DNA from: CAZGSN01 sp964371655 | Lineage (GTDB): Bacteria > Desulfobacterota > Binatia > HRBIN30 | NCBI GenBank assembly: GCA_964371655.1 | Contig: CAYJOD010000074.1 | Location: 1-32,682, forward strand | Reading direction: 5' to 3' | Length of the DNA: 32,682 nucleotides | Part shown: positions 15,647-22,384 of the stretch, piece by piece | Layout: every line of letters starts with the position of its first letter | How positions within the stretch are numbered: position 1 is the stretch's first letter | Notes under the pieces: model-generated | Seen by the model: the letters and a program-made list of their open reading frames with translations, nothing else | Database searches by the model: none | Told to the model about the DNA's origin: nothing | Position numbers and translations under genes: made by a program

Positions 15647-16327
15647 ATGAGCAGACATGACGACAGTCGGCTGCAGCGGATTATCGTATTCGGCGCGCAC
15701 CCCGACGACGGCGAGATCGGTGCCGGCGGAACCATCGCCGCCTACGCGCAACGCGGGCATCGCGTCGTGCTGGTGAATGTTCGCGTTCCCGGCGGAGCTG
15801 ACGACACCGACCACGCCAATCGCCTGCAGCGCAACGCCGAAGCCGAGAAGGCAGCGGCGCTCCTCGGGGCCGAGCTGATCAGCTTCGGGTGGCCGCGCGA
15901 TGCGATCCAGCCCAATGCCCGCTTCATTGGCGAAATCGACCATCTGCTCGCGGAGGTTCAACCCACCGAGATTTACACGCAGTGGCTCGGCGACAGTCAT
16001 CCCGAGCACGTCGCATTGTCGCGCGCCGTGATGGCGGCAGGCCGGCGCAATCGCTGCTCAATGTACATGTATGAGGCGACGCTGCCCGGCGGTATCAGCG
16101 CGCACTCGTTCCGCTCTCAGAAGTTCGTCGACATCAGCGACACCATCGACGCCAAGATGGCGAGCTTGGAAGTGTATGAGACGCAGCTCTCACGCTACGG
16201 CCAAGGGTGGCTGGACGCCATCCGCGGCCGCGCCGCGATACGCGGCTTTCAGATCGGCTGTCGTTACGCCGAGGCTTTCCAGGTCGTGAAGGACGTCTCG
16301 GCAATTGCGGATCTACGGGAATCATGA
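15647..16327 (+). CDS. PIG-L/LmbE family N-deacetylase
   Basis: This 226-residue zinc-dependent N-deacetylase is in the family of MshB, BshB and GlcNAc-PI deacetylase. The N-terminal metal and catalytic motif AHPDDGEIGAGG holds His18, Asp20, Asp21 and Glu23. The third metal ligand lies in DSHPEHVALSRAV (near residue 120). These enzymes remove an acetyl group from a GlcNAc-like or related N-acetylated substrate in the cytosol. ATG 15647 is preceded by a weak GGGGA/GGGAAG region, and the family begins directly after it. Its stop overlaps the E1-alpha start by ATGA, so the two are translationally coupled. This coupling to 2-oxoacid dehydrogenase genes is unusual and suggests that deacetylation is one step of the same pathway. 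Confidence 0.9.
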   Translation: MSRHDDSRLQRIIVFGAHPDDGEIGAGGTIAAYAQRGHRVVLVNVRVPGGADDTDHANRLQRNAEAEKAAALLGAELISFGWPRDAIQPNARFIGEIDHLLAEVQPTEIYTQWLGDSHPEHVALSRAVMAAGRRNRCSMYMYEATLPGGISAHSFRSQKFVDISDTIDAKMASLEVYETQLSRYGQGWLDAIRGRAAIRGFQIGCRYAEAFQVVKDVSAIADLRES

Positions 16328-17343
16328 GCGCGCTTCCGCTTGAGTCGTTGAGCCACGAAGAGGCGCGCCGCGCCCTTTACCTGATGCTGCTGAGCCGCCT
16401 CTTCGAAGAGCGCATGCTCAAGCTGGTGGGCGAGGGCAGCATTCGTGGCACGACCCATCCCTACGTCGGGCAGGAGGCCGTTGCCGTGGGTACGTGCATG
16501 GTGCTGCGGTCCGACGACTGGGTGATCAGCACGCATCGCGGCCATGGCCACCTGCTGGCCAAAGGCGGCGATCCGAATCGCCTGATGGCGGAGCTGTTCG
16601 GCAAGGTCGACGGCTACGGCGGCGGCAAGGGCGGCACCCAGCACATGGCCGACTACGCCGTCGGCCACCTCGGCTCGAATGGCATCACCGGCGGCGGCAT
16701 TCCGATCGGCACCGGCGCCGCCCTCTCGGCGCAGATGCGCGGCGGTGATCAGGTGGTCGCCGTCTTCTTCGGTGACGGCGCCAGCAATCAAGGGACCTTC
16801 CACGAGTCGCTCAACCTCGCCGGTGCCTGGAAGCTTCCGGTCATCTACGTGTGCGAGAACAATGGCTACGCCATGTCGACCCCAATTCAGGATGTGTGCG
16901 CCGTCGAGCGCCTCGCCGTGCGCGGCGCCGCTTACGGGATGCCCGGCGTCACCGTCGACGGCATGGACGCCCTCGCCGTCGCCGGTGCGGTGAGCGAAGC
17001 CGTCAAGCGTGCCCGTTGCGGCCAGGGACCGAGCTTGATCGAGTGCATGACGTATCGATACCTTGGCCATTCGAAGAGCGACCAGCGTGTCTATCGGACT
17101 CGCGAAGAAGAAGCGCAGTGGCGCGGGCGCGACCCGATCGCGCGCTTGAGTAAACAGCTCGTTGAACGAGGTATGGCGACGACCGCCGAGATCGAGCGCT
17201 TGACCAGCGCCGCCGAGGAGGCGGTTGACGCAGCCGTCGCCTTTTCGCAGCAGAGCCCGTTCCCCGATCGCGATGCGGCTAGCGCCGGCGTCTTTGCGGA
17301 AGCGGAGGACACGGCTGCCGAACGCGAGAGGGCGCAGTCGTGA
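16324..17343 (+). CDS. 2-oxoacid dehydrogenase E1 component, alpha subunit
   Basis: The 339-residue protein is the thiamine-diphosphate-binding half of a heterotetrameric E1 (pyruvate, acetoin or branched-chain type). The ThDP motif starts FGDGASNQG near residue 149 and ends with the paired Asn of VCENNGYA about 27 residues later. HRGHGHLLAKGG and the loop RYLGHSKSDQRVYR are the usual substrate/E2-facing elements. It decarboxylates a 2-oxo acid and, with the beta subunit, passes the acyl group to a lipoyl arm. The substrate is not readable; pyruvate is the default. The start ATG overlaps the deacetylase stop (ATGA). Oddly, the beta gene does not follow at once: 289 bases with two repeat elements intervene. 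Confidence 0.95.
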   Translation: MSALPLESLSHEEARRALYLMLLSRLFEERMLKLVGEGSIRGTTHPYVGQEAVAVGTCMVLRSDDWVISTHRGHGHLLAKGGDPNRLMAELFGKVDGYGGGKGGTQHMADYAVGHLGSNGITGGGIPIGTGAALSAQMRGGDQVVAVFFGDGASNQGTFHESLNLAGAWKLPVIYVCENNGYAMSTPIQDVCAVERLAVRGAAYGMPGVTVDGMDALAVAGAVSEAVKRARCGQGPSLIECMTYRYLGHSKSDQRVYRTREEEAQWRGRDPIARLSKQLVERGMATTAEIERLTSAAEEAVDAAVAFSQQSPFPDRDAASAGVFAEAEDTAAERERAQS

Positions 17344-17407
17344 TTGCGAACTACTGTCCTGGGTCGGAAGTCCACCCAGAAGCGGTTGACCCGCTAGAAC
17401 TGAAGAG

Positions 17408-17444
17408 CCCTCACCCTAACCCTCTCCCAGGGGGAGAGGGGAGC
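17408..17444. repeat. CCCTCACCC hairpin element, copy 1
   Basis: CCCTCACCCTAACCC is followed by a CTCTCCC/GGGAGAG hairpin and GGGAGC. The same arms occur at 24336-24387 with a longer loop. Elements of this consensus are scattered through many GC-rich proteobacterial genomes. Here it sits between E1-alpha and E1-beta. Confidence 0.75.
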
Positions 17445-17530
17445 TTGCGTTTCTCCGTGTTCCCTCGGGAGAATCTTGTAGTAGGGCCGGCTATGCCGGC
17501 CGTATTTTCCACTCGACTCTGTTGGATCGG

Positions 17531-17604
17531 GTCGACTGATCAGTCGACAGTCAGCAGTCAACAGTCGACTGTCAACTGTGAACTGTCGACTGTGGACTGT
17601 CGAC
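17531..17604. repeat. 7-bp inverted array (CAGTCGA / CTGTCGA type)
   Basis: It begins with an 18-bp perfect palindrome (GTCGACTGATCAGTCGAC, 17531-17548). It continues as heptamers CAGTCGA, CAGTCAG, CAGTCAA, CAGTCGA and then in reverse sense CTGTCAA, CTGTGAA, CTGTCGA, CTGTGGA, CTGTCGA. It is closely related to the element at 15244-15291. It ends 28 bases before the E1-beta start. Confidence 0.85.
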
Positions 17605-17632
17605 CTTCCGCGGCCCAGGATCCGGAGCAACC

Positions 17633-18616
17633 ATGAGGGAGATCACCTACTGGCAGGCGCTTCAGGAGGCCCTGCGCGAAGAGATGCAGCGCGATCCGCG
17701 CGTCTTCCTCATGGGCGAAGACATTGGTGTGTACGGCGGTGCTTTCGGCGTCACGCGCGGCCTGCTCGATGAGTTCGGTCCGCAGCGTGTGCGCTGCACC
17801 CCCATCTCCGAAGCGACCATCGTCGGCGCCGCCACCGGTGCGGCGGTTACCGGCATGCGCCCCGTGGTGGAGATCATGTTCATGGACTTCATGACGCTGA
17901 CGATGGATCAGCTGGCCAATCACGCCGCCAAGTTTCACTACATGTATGGATCGCAGGTGCGAGTGCCGATGGTCGTACGCACTCCCGCCGGCGGCGGTCG
18001 CTGCTACGGAGCGACGCACTCGCAAAGCCTGGAAGCGTGGTTCCTGCACGTGCCGGGGCTGAAGGTCATCGCACCGGCCACACCCGCGGATGCCAAGGGT
18101 CTGCTGCTTGCGGCGATACGCGACGACAACCCCGTCCTCTGCGTCGAGCACAAGCTGCTCTATGCCACCAGTGGTCCGGTTCCCGATGGCAGCGAGATCG
18201 TTCCGATCGGACAGGCGCTGGTACGACGCGCCGGCAGTGATGTCACCCTGGTGGCCTATTCGTATTACGTCGGTGTCACCTTGCAAGCGGCCGAAGATCT
18301 GGCGGCGGCGGGGATCGATGCCGAGGTGATTGATCTGCGGACTCTGGCGCCGATGGATACCGAGGCGGTGCTCGCCTCGGTACGCAAGACCGGTCGCCTC
18401 GTGTGCATCGAAGAAGGCACGCGCACCGGTGGGGTTGGCGCCGAGATCGCCGCGCGTGTGGCCGAGTTGGCGTACGAGTACCTCGATGCACCGATCCGGC
18501 GCATTGCCGCCACCGATACCCCCATCCCATTCAGCCCGGCGCTCGAGCCTGTCGTGTTGCCGCAAAAGGACGACATCGTTCGAGTCGTTCTCGACCTGTG
18601 GGAGCGCAACGAATGA
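17633..18616 (+). CDS. 2-oxoacid dehydrogenase E1 component, beta subunit
   Basis: The product has 327 residues with the E1-beta pyrimidine-binding and transketolase C-terminal domains. Recognisable blocks are FLMGEDIGVYGGAFGVTRGL, TPISEATIVGAATGAA, VVEIMFMDFMTLTMDQLANH, and VIAPATPADAKGLL. The C-terminal half carries VIDLRTLAPMDTE and IEEGTRTGGVGAEI. Together with E1-alpha it forms the alpha2-beta2 decarboxylase. ATG 17633 has GGAG 6 bases upstream. Its stop overlaps the start of the E2-like chimera by ATGA, so the two are translationally coupled, which supports a physical complex. No E3 (dihydrolipoamide dehydrogenase) gene is present in the window. Confidence 0.95.
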   Translation: MREITYWQALQEALREEMQRDPRVFLMGEDIGVYGGAFGVTRGLLDEFGPQRVRCTPISEATIVGAATGAAVTGMRPVVEIMFMDFMTLTMDQLANHAAKFHYMYGSQVRVPMVVRTPAGGGRCYGATHSQSLEAWFLHVPGLKVIAPATPADAKGLLLAAIRDDNPVLCVEHKLLYATSGPVPDGSEIVPIGQALVRRAGSDVTLVAYSYYVGVTLQAAEDLAAAGIDAEVIDLRTLAPMDTEAVLASVRKTGRLVCIEEGTRTGGVGAEIAARVAELAYEYLDAPIRRIAATDTPIPFSPALEPVVLPQKDDIVRVVLDLWERNE

Positions 18617-20235
18617 AGGCCATCTTTCTTCCCATCCTCGAAGCCAACATGACCCATGGCGTGCTGCGCGCCTGGCACAAGAACGAAGGCGAGCGCGTCG
18701 AGGCGGGTGAGGCTCTGTTCGAAGTCGAAACCGATAAGGTGAACGCGGAGGTCGAAGCGGAGACCTCCGGCGTGGTTCGCCAGATCGTTGCCGCGGTCGG
18801 TGCGCGCCTGCCGGTCCTCAGCCTGATTGCCTTCGTGGGCGAGGCCGATGAAGCGCTGCCGGCACGCGATACCTGGGATCAGCTCGCACCTGAGGCACCG
18901 CCCGATCTGTTGCCGACGCTGGAGACGGCAGCGGCACCGGCGCGCCCGGCGGCTGCCGCCACGCCGCTCACCACACCTGAACGAATCGTCGCCAGTCCGG
19001 CGGCGCGACGTCTGGCGCGCGAGCACGGCATTGCCCTCGAAGGGATTGCCGGCACCGGCGCCCGCGCCGAGATCACGCGCGCCGACGTGGAACGTGCCGT
19101 GGCCGCCGCCGCCGCCACACCCGTCGTCACCACGGTTGCGGGTGATGGTCATCTCGAGCCGACGTTCTTGGAGCTCTTGCGTCGGGACACGGCAGCGTTT
19201 CGTGATCTCTCGTCCGAGATGAAGGTTCGGCTCTATCGCGAGCACGGCGCCGATATCGGCGAGCACGTGAAGCTGGAAGCAGGCGCCATCGTCCTGGCCC
19301 CGGAGATCCATATCGGCACGGCTGCCAGCATCGGCGCCGACTCGACGATCGAATGCGATCTCTTCCGCATCGGTCGTCTGTCGGCCCTCGGGCGGCGGAC
19401 GCGCGTGCGCTGCCGCTCGGTCGAGATCGGCGACGCGTTGTGGTCGAAAGACGACGTCATGATCGGCGGCGGCGGCAGCGAGGAGCCGGGGGCGCGCTTG
19501 CGCGCCGGCGACGCGTGCTTTTTCGGCGAAGGTGCCTACCTCAATACCTGCCATCCGCTGACGCTTGGAGACGAAGTGTGTATCGGCTCGCGCGCGATGC
19601 TGTTTACGCACAGCCATTGGCAGTCCGAGCTGCGCGGCTACCGCTCCTTGTTCGGCCCGATCGAGATCGGCAACCACGTCTTCATCGGCAATCAGGCCTT
19701 CGTCTTTCCAGGCGTGAGCATCGGCGCCGGTGCCACCGTGATCGTCAACTCGTTCGTCGGAATCAACGTGCCGCCTGCGACTCTGGTCGGTGGCGTGCCG
19801 GCACAGGTAATCCGCCACGTCAGCGCCCCGACGCGTGACGAGCAGATCGCCATCGTACGCGATCGACTGCTACCCGAGTTGGCGACGGCGCTGGCGGAGC
19901 GCGGCCGTAAGGTGACGAGCGCCGATGGCGGCGGGCTGGTTGTGGACGGCGGCAAGGCGATCGATCTCCTGCCGTCATGGCCGGCGTCGGGCGCGGCCGG
20001 CAGGGCAGGGCGGAGGATTGTCTTGACCTTTCTCGACAACGCCGCAGAGCCTGGCAGCGGTGTGACCCTCTTCGACCTAAACGGCTCGCGCGTGCTCGGC
20101 GTGCAAGACGATCTCTCCGACGACGTCCGCGAGTTCTGCCGCCGTCACGGCATCCGCTTCCGTCCGCTGGCTTGGAGACACCGGGTCGGACACTTCGAAG
20201 GCGACCGCTTCATCCGCCGCGCGACGGCGGTCTAG
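18613..20235 (+). CDS. E2-like chimera: lipoyl domain + E1/E3-binding domain + beta-helix acyltransferase
   Basis: This single 540-residue frame has an order I have not met in a standard E2. Residues 1-78 are a lipoyl domain with the modified lysine in EVETDKVNAEVEA (Lys42). Residues about 83-122 are an Ala/Pro-rich swinging linker. Residues about 126-163 are a peripheral subunit-binding domain (SPAARRLAREHGI, GTGARAEITRADV). The usual CAT-like E2 core (HxxxDG) is absent. Residues about 212-400 are instead a left-handed beta-helix transferase with hexapeptide turns, FTHSHW near 331-337, and the closing VGGVPAQVIRHV. A C-terminal domain (about 400-540) ends with ADDLSDD-like acidic and GIRFRPL segments and is not recognised. 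I infer that acyl groups made by E1 go to a non-standard acceptor, perhaps an amino sugar from the deacetylase. It starts by ATGA overlap with E1-beta. Confidence 0.9.
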   Translation: MKAIFLPILEANMTHGVLRAWHKNEGERVEAGEALFEVETDKVNAEVEAETSGVVRQIVAAVGARLPVLSLIAFVGEADEALPARDTWDQLAPEAPPDLLPTLETAAAPARPAAAATPLTTPERIVASPAARRLAREHGIALEGIAGTGARAEITRADVERAVAAAAATPVVTTVAGDGHLEPTFLELLRRDTAAFRDLSSEMKVRLYREHGADIGEHVKLEAGAIVLAPEIHIGTAASIGADSTIECDLFRIGRLSALGRRTRVRCRSVEIGDALWSKDDVMIGGGGSEEPGARLRAGDACFFGEGAYLNTCHPLTLGDEVCIGSRAMLFTHSHWQSELRGYRSLFGPIEIGNHVFIGNQAFVFPGVSIGAGATVIVNSFVGINVPPATLVGGVPAQVIRHVSAPTRDEQIAIVRDRLLPELATALAERGRKVTSADGGGLVVDGGKAIDLLPSWPASGAAGRAGRRIVLTFLDNAAEPGSGVTLFDLNGSRVLGVQDDLSDDVREFCRRHGIRFRPLAWRHRVGHFEGDRFIRRATAV

Positions 20236-20275
20236 CCGCCGGCTGCGGCGATCAAGCGATTCTGGCGGACAGGTT

Positions 20276-20304
20276 GCAAATTAGAACTTACGGTTCTAAT
20301 TTGC
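20276..20304. promoter_or_regulatory. perfect 12-bp palindrome just before the AAA_14 gene
   Basis: GCAAATTAGAAC (20276-20287) and its exact reverse complement (20293-20304) flank the loop TTACG. The palindrome ends 4 bases before the ATG of the ATPase gene. It leaves no room for a normal Shine-Dalgarno site and would put the hairpin on the mRNA leader. Its AT-richness stands out from the surrounding DNA. It could be an autoregulatory operator, an mRNA hairpin controlling translation, or an end of a mobile unit. Confidence 0.75.
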
Positions 20305-20308
20305 ACTC

Positions 20309-21469
20309 ATGTGGAAGCGACTCGCCACGGTTCGACTGCGTCAGCTTTGGCGCCAGTTCCCCGCGGTGCTCATCGTCGGCGCGCGTCAGATTGGCAAGAC
20401 CACGCTCGCACGCGAATGCTTCCCGAGGCTGTCCTACGTCGACCTTGAAGAACCGTCGACACGCCAGCGGTTCCTCGACGATCCTACGTTTCAACTCGAA
20501 CGCCACCGCGACCGCGCCGTGATTCTGGATGAAGCGCAGGCTGTTCCACCTCTGTTCGCAGCGCTGCGCGGTGCGATCGACCGCCGGCCGCGCAGGGCGG
20601 GCCAGTTTCTCCTGCTCGGCTCGGCGCAACCATCATTGATCCGTCAGGTATCAGAATCACTTGCAGGCCGGGTGGGTTTGCTTGACCTCGACCCGCTGAC
20701 CGCGGTCGAGGCTTCCACCGGACCCGACGTCCGCCCCTGGCGCGATCTCTGGCTACGGGGAGGCTTTCCGCGCGCGTTGTCGGGAAATTTCCGCGAGTGG
20801 TGGGAAGCCTATCTACGCACCTACGTCGAGCGCGACCTACCACAGCTTGGGGTTGCCCCCGACGCGATTCTGTTGCGGCGTCTGCTCACCATGCTGGCCC
20901 ATGCCCAGGGTGGCCTTCTCAACGCTTCATCACTGGGCCAATCGCTGGGTGTGTCGTACCATACGGTCCAACGCTACCTCGGCGTTCTGGAGCAGACCTT
21001 CCTCGTACGCAGTCTGCCACCCTATTTCCGCAACGTTGGCAAGCGGCTGACCAAGGCACCGAAGGTCTATCTGCGTGACACCGGGCTTCTGCACCACCTC
21101 CTGAACCTGAGCACCCTCGACGCCGTGGAACACCATCCAGTCTATGGCATGAGCTTCGAGACGTTGGTGATCGAGGACATCATCCGGCGCGAGCGCTTGC
21201 GACGTCCGCAGACGCAATTCTACTTCTGGCGTACAGCGATCGGTTCCGAGGTCGATCTGCTGCTCGATCGCGGATCGAGCCGTGTGCTGATCGAGATCAA
21301 AGCCGGGCGCGGGGACCGGCCAGCGGTCATTCGCTCGCTAGCGCAGGGCCTGATTGATACTGGCGCGAAGGCGGCTTGGATCATCGATCAAGCGGAGGGA
21401 ATCGAAAAGGTCGGGCGCCAGATCGAACGCCGCAGCGTGAGCGATTGCTTCAATTGGCTGCCACGCTGA
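20309..21469 (+). CDS. AAA_14/DUF4143 ATPase with PD-(D/E)XK-like C-terminus
   Basis: A 386-residue member of the AAA_14-DUF4143 family. Walker A is GARQIGKTT (Lys30) and Walker B VILDEAQ (Asp74, Glu75). The sensor region is LLGSAQPSLIRQVSESLAGR. The DUF4143 part has a winged-helix-like segment, NASSLGQSLGVSYHTVQRYL, and the RDTGLLHHLL signature. It ends in a nuclease-like fold: GSEVDLLLDRG followed by VLIEIKAG, the spacing of a PD-(D/E)XK core. Such genes are abundant, patchily distributed singletons of unknown role, often suspected to be mobile or defence-related. Start ATG 20309 follows the palindrome at 20276-20304. It is followed by an orphan HTH gene 51 bases later. Confidence 0.9.
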   Translation: MWKRLATVRLRQLWRQFPAVLIVGARQIGKTTLARECFPRLSYVDLEEPSTRQRFLDDPTFQLERHRDRAVILDEAQAVPPLFAALRGAIDRRPRRAGQFLLLGSAQPSLIRQVSESLAGRVGLLDLDPLTAVEASTGPDVRPWRDLWLRGGFPRALSGNFREWWEAYLRTYVERDLPQLGVAPDAILLRRLLTMLAHAQGGLLNASSLGQSLGVSYHTVQRYLGVLEQTFLVRSLPPYFRNVGKRLTKAPKVYLRDTGLLHHLLNLSTLDAVEHHPVYGMSFETLVIEDIIRRERLRRPQTQFYFWRTAIGSEVDLLLDRGSSRVLIEIKAGRGDRPAVIRSLAQGLIDTGAKAAWIIDQAEGIEKVGRQIERRSVSDCFNWLPR

Positions 21470-21520
21470 GGCGCGCCTGGTCGAGCGAGGGTTAGTCCCT
21501 TGGCGAGTTGGAGGATGAAC

Positions 21521-21826
21521 ATGCGCGACAAGAGAACGACTAAGGTGAAACACCCGATAGCCCGCACCCCAGAAGAGTTGGGGAGGGTCCTGGGCCTTTC
21601 GAAGGGCGACATCGCTCTCATGCGGTACAAGGCAGATCTATCGCAGATCGCAGTGACGGCGATTCGTGAATCGGGGCTGGGAGTGAACGAGCTGGTAAGG
21701 CTTTCGGGAGTCGCTCGTTCCAAGGTGTCAGCGGTGAAGAATGCTGCGACGGTGTCCGTGTCGTGCGACCTTCTGATCAAGCTCATCGCGGCCACCGGGA
21801 CGCGGATTCAATTGAAAGCGGCGTAG
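21521..21826 (+). CDS. orphan XRE/HigA-like HTH protein
   Basis: The product has 101 residues. The N-terminal linker (RTPEELGRVLGLSKGDIALM) and the helix-turn-helix (LGVNELVRLSGVARSKVSAV, followed by SVSCDLLIKLIAATG) match XRE-type antitoxins of HigA-like modules. ATG 21521 is preferred over ATG 21515 because GGAGG ends directly at 21514, leaving 6 bases to 21521. No toxin gene lies beside it: the upstream neighbour is the AAA_14 ATPase and the downstream gap is a repeat region. It may be a solitary regulator, or an antitoxin left after loss of its partner. It would be expected to bind its own promoter. Confidence 0.8.
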   Translation: MRDKRTTKVKHPIARTPEELGRVLGLSKGDIALMRYKADLSQIAVTAIRESGLGVNELVRLSGVARSKVSAVKNAATVSVSCDLLIKLIAATGTRIQLKAA

Positions 21827-21846
21827 GGAGCGCTCACGACGCCGGG

Positions 21847-22023
21847 TTACCGTTTGTGCTCAGGGGAGCGGTGCTCGAAATCGATTCCGTAAACCGGTCC
21901 GTCGTCCCGGGCCTGAGGTGCTCGCGCTGTCATCCGGGTCAGCATCGACACGATGCGGTGCAGAGCGTGTTTGCCCGCATCTGCCTCCTCCATGGAAGTG
22001 GTGCCGCAAGTCACGAAGATGTC
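21847..22023 (-). pseudogene. possible four-helix-bundle (IVP/S23-type) C-terminal relic
   Basis: On the minus strand, the frame leaving the hexamer array reads as normal protein up to TAA 21847-21849. It has an EEADAGKHALHRIVSMLTRM helix and a polar tail ending HRSPEHKR. From memory this helix resembles the last helix of 23S-rRNA-intervening-sequence-type four-helix-bundle proteins, but the rest of the bundle is missing. Upstream the frame passes into six-base repeat DNA coding only for Arg/Leu or Ala/Thr runs. The simplest reading is a gene destroyed, or extended, by the array. The family assignment is tentative. Confidence 0.35.
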
Positions 22024-22029
22024 GAGTGG

Positions 22030-22292
22030 CCGCAACCGCAGCCGAGGCTGCAGCCGCGACCGCAACCGAGGTCGCAACCGCAACGGTAGTCGAATCCGCA
22101 ACCGAGACCGCAGCCGCTGCCGAAGCCGCAACGGGGCAGCGGCGTCCGTAGTCGCTACCGGCCCGACGGCGGTCTCGGCTGCGGTTTCGGTTGCGGTCTC
22201 GGTTGCGGTTACGGACGCGTCTGCGGCAACGGATGCGATTGCGCCTGCGGACTCGGCTGCGGATACGGCGACGGACTCGGTCGCGGTTGTCG
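22030..22292. repeat. inverted pair of 6-bp arrays (CCGCAA / GGTTGC type), copy 1
   Basis: About 100 bases of degenerate hexamers (GCAACC, GCAGCC, GAGACC, GTAGTC and similar) face about 125 bases of the reverse complement family (GGTCTC, GGCTGC, GGTTTC, GGTTGC, GGATAC). About 35 bases lie between. The period of six holds with few slips. All six frames give dipeptide-like repeats, so I treat it as non-coding. It fills most of the 558-base gap 21827-22384; the last 90 bases hold nothing I recognise. Confidence 0.85.
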
Positions 22293-22384
22293 CCACGGGT
22301 GCGCGCCAGGCGGTCGCTGTACACCGCGCTGGTCGTGCGGCATCGTGCCGACGCTTACATCCGGCATTCAGGAAAGCCGTCGTC

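Noticed and set aside
15366..15650. Plus-strand 94-codon frame in the gap before the deacetylase
   Set aside because: It has no ribosome-binding site, no protein-like pattern, and overlaps the deacetylase start and a direct-repeat region.
18265..19818. Minus-strand open frame of 517 codons opposite E1-beta and the E2-like chimera
   Set aside because: It is antisense to two genes with clear catalytic motifs, and its composition is that of a shadow frame.
21521..21826. Complete toxin-antitoxin pair
   Set aside because: Only the HTH partner is visible; the upstream AAA_14 ATPase is not a RelE/HigB-type toxin, and no small toxin frame lies downstream.
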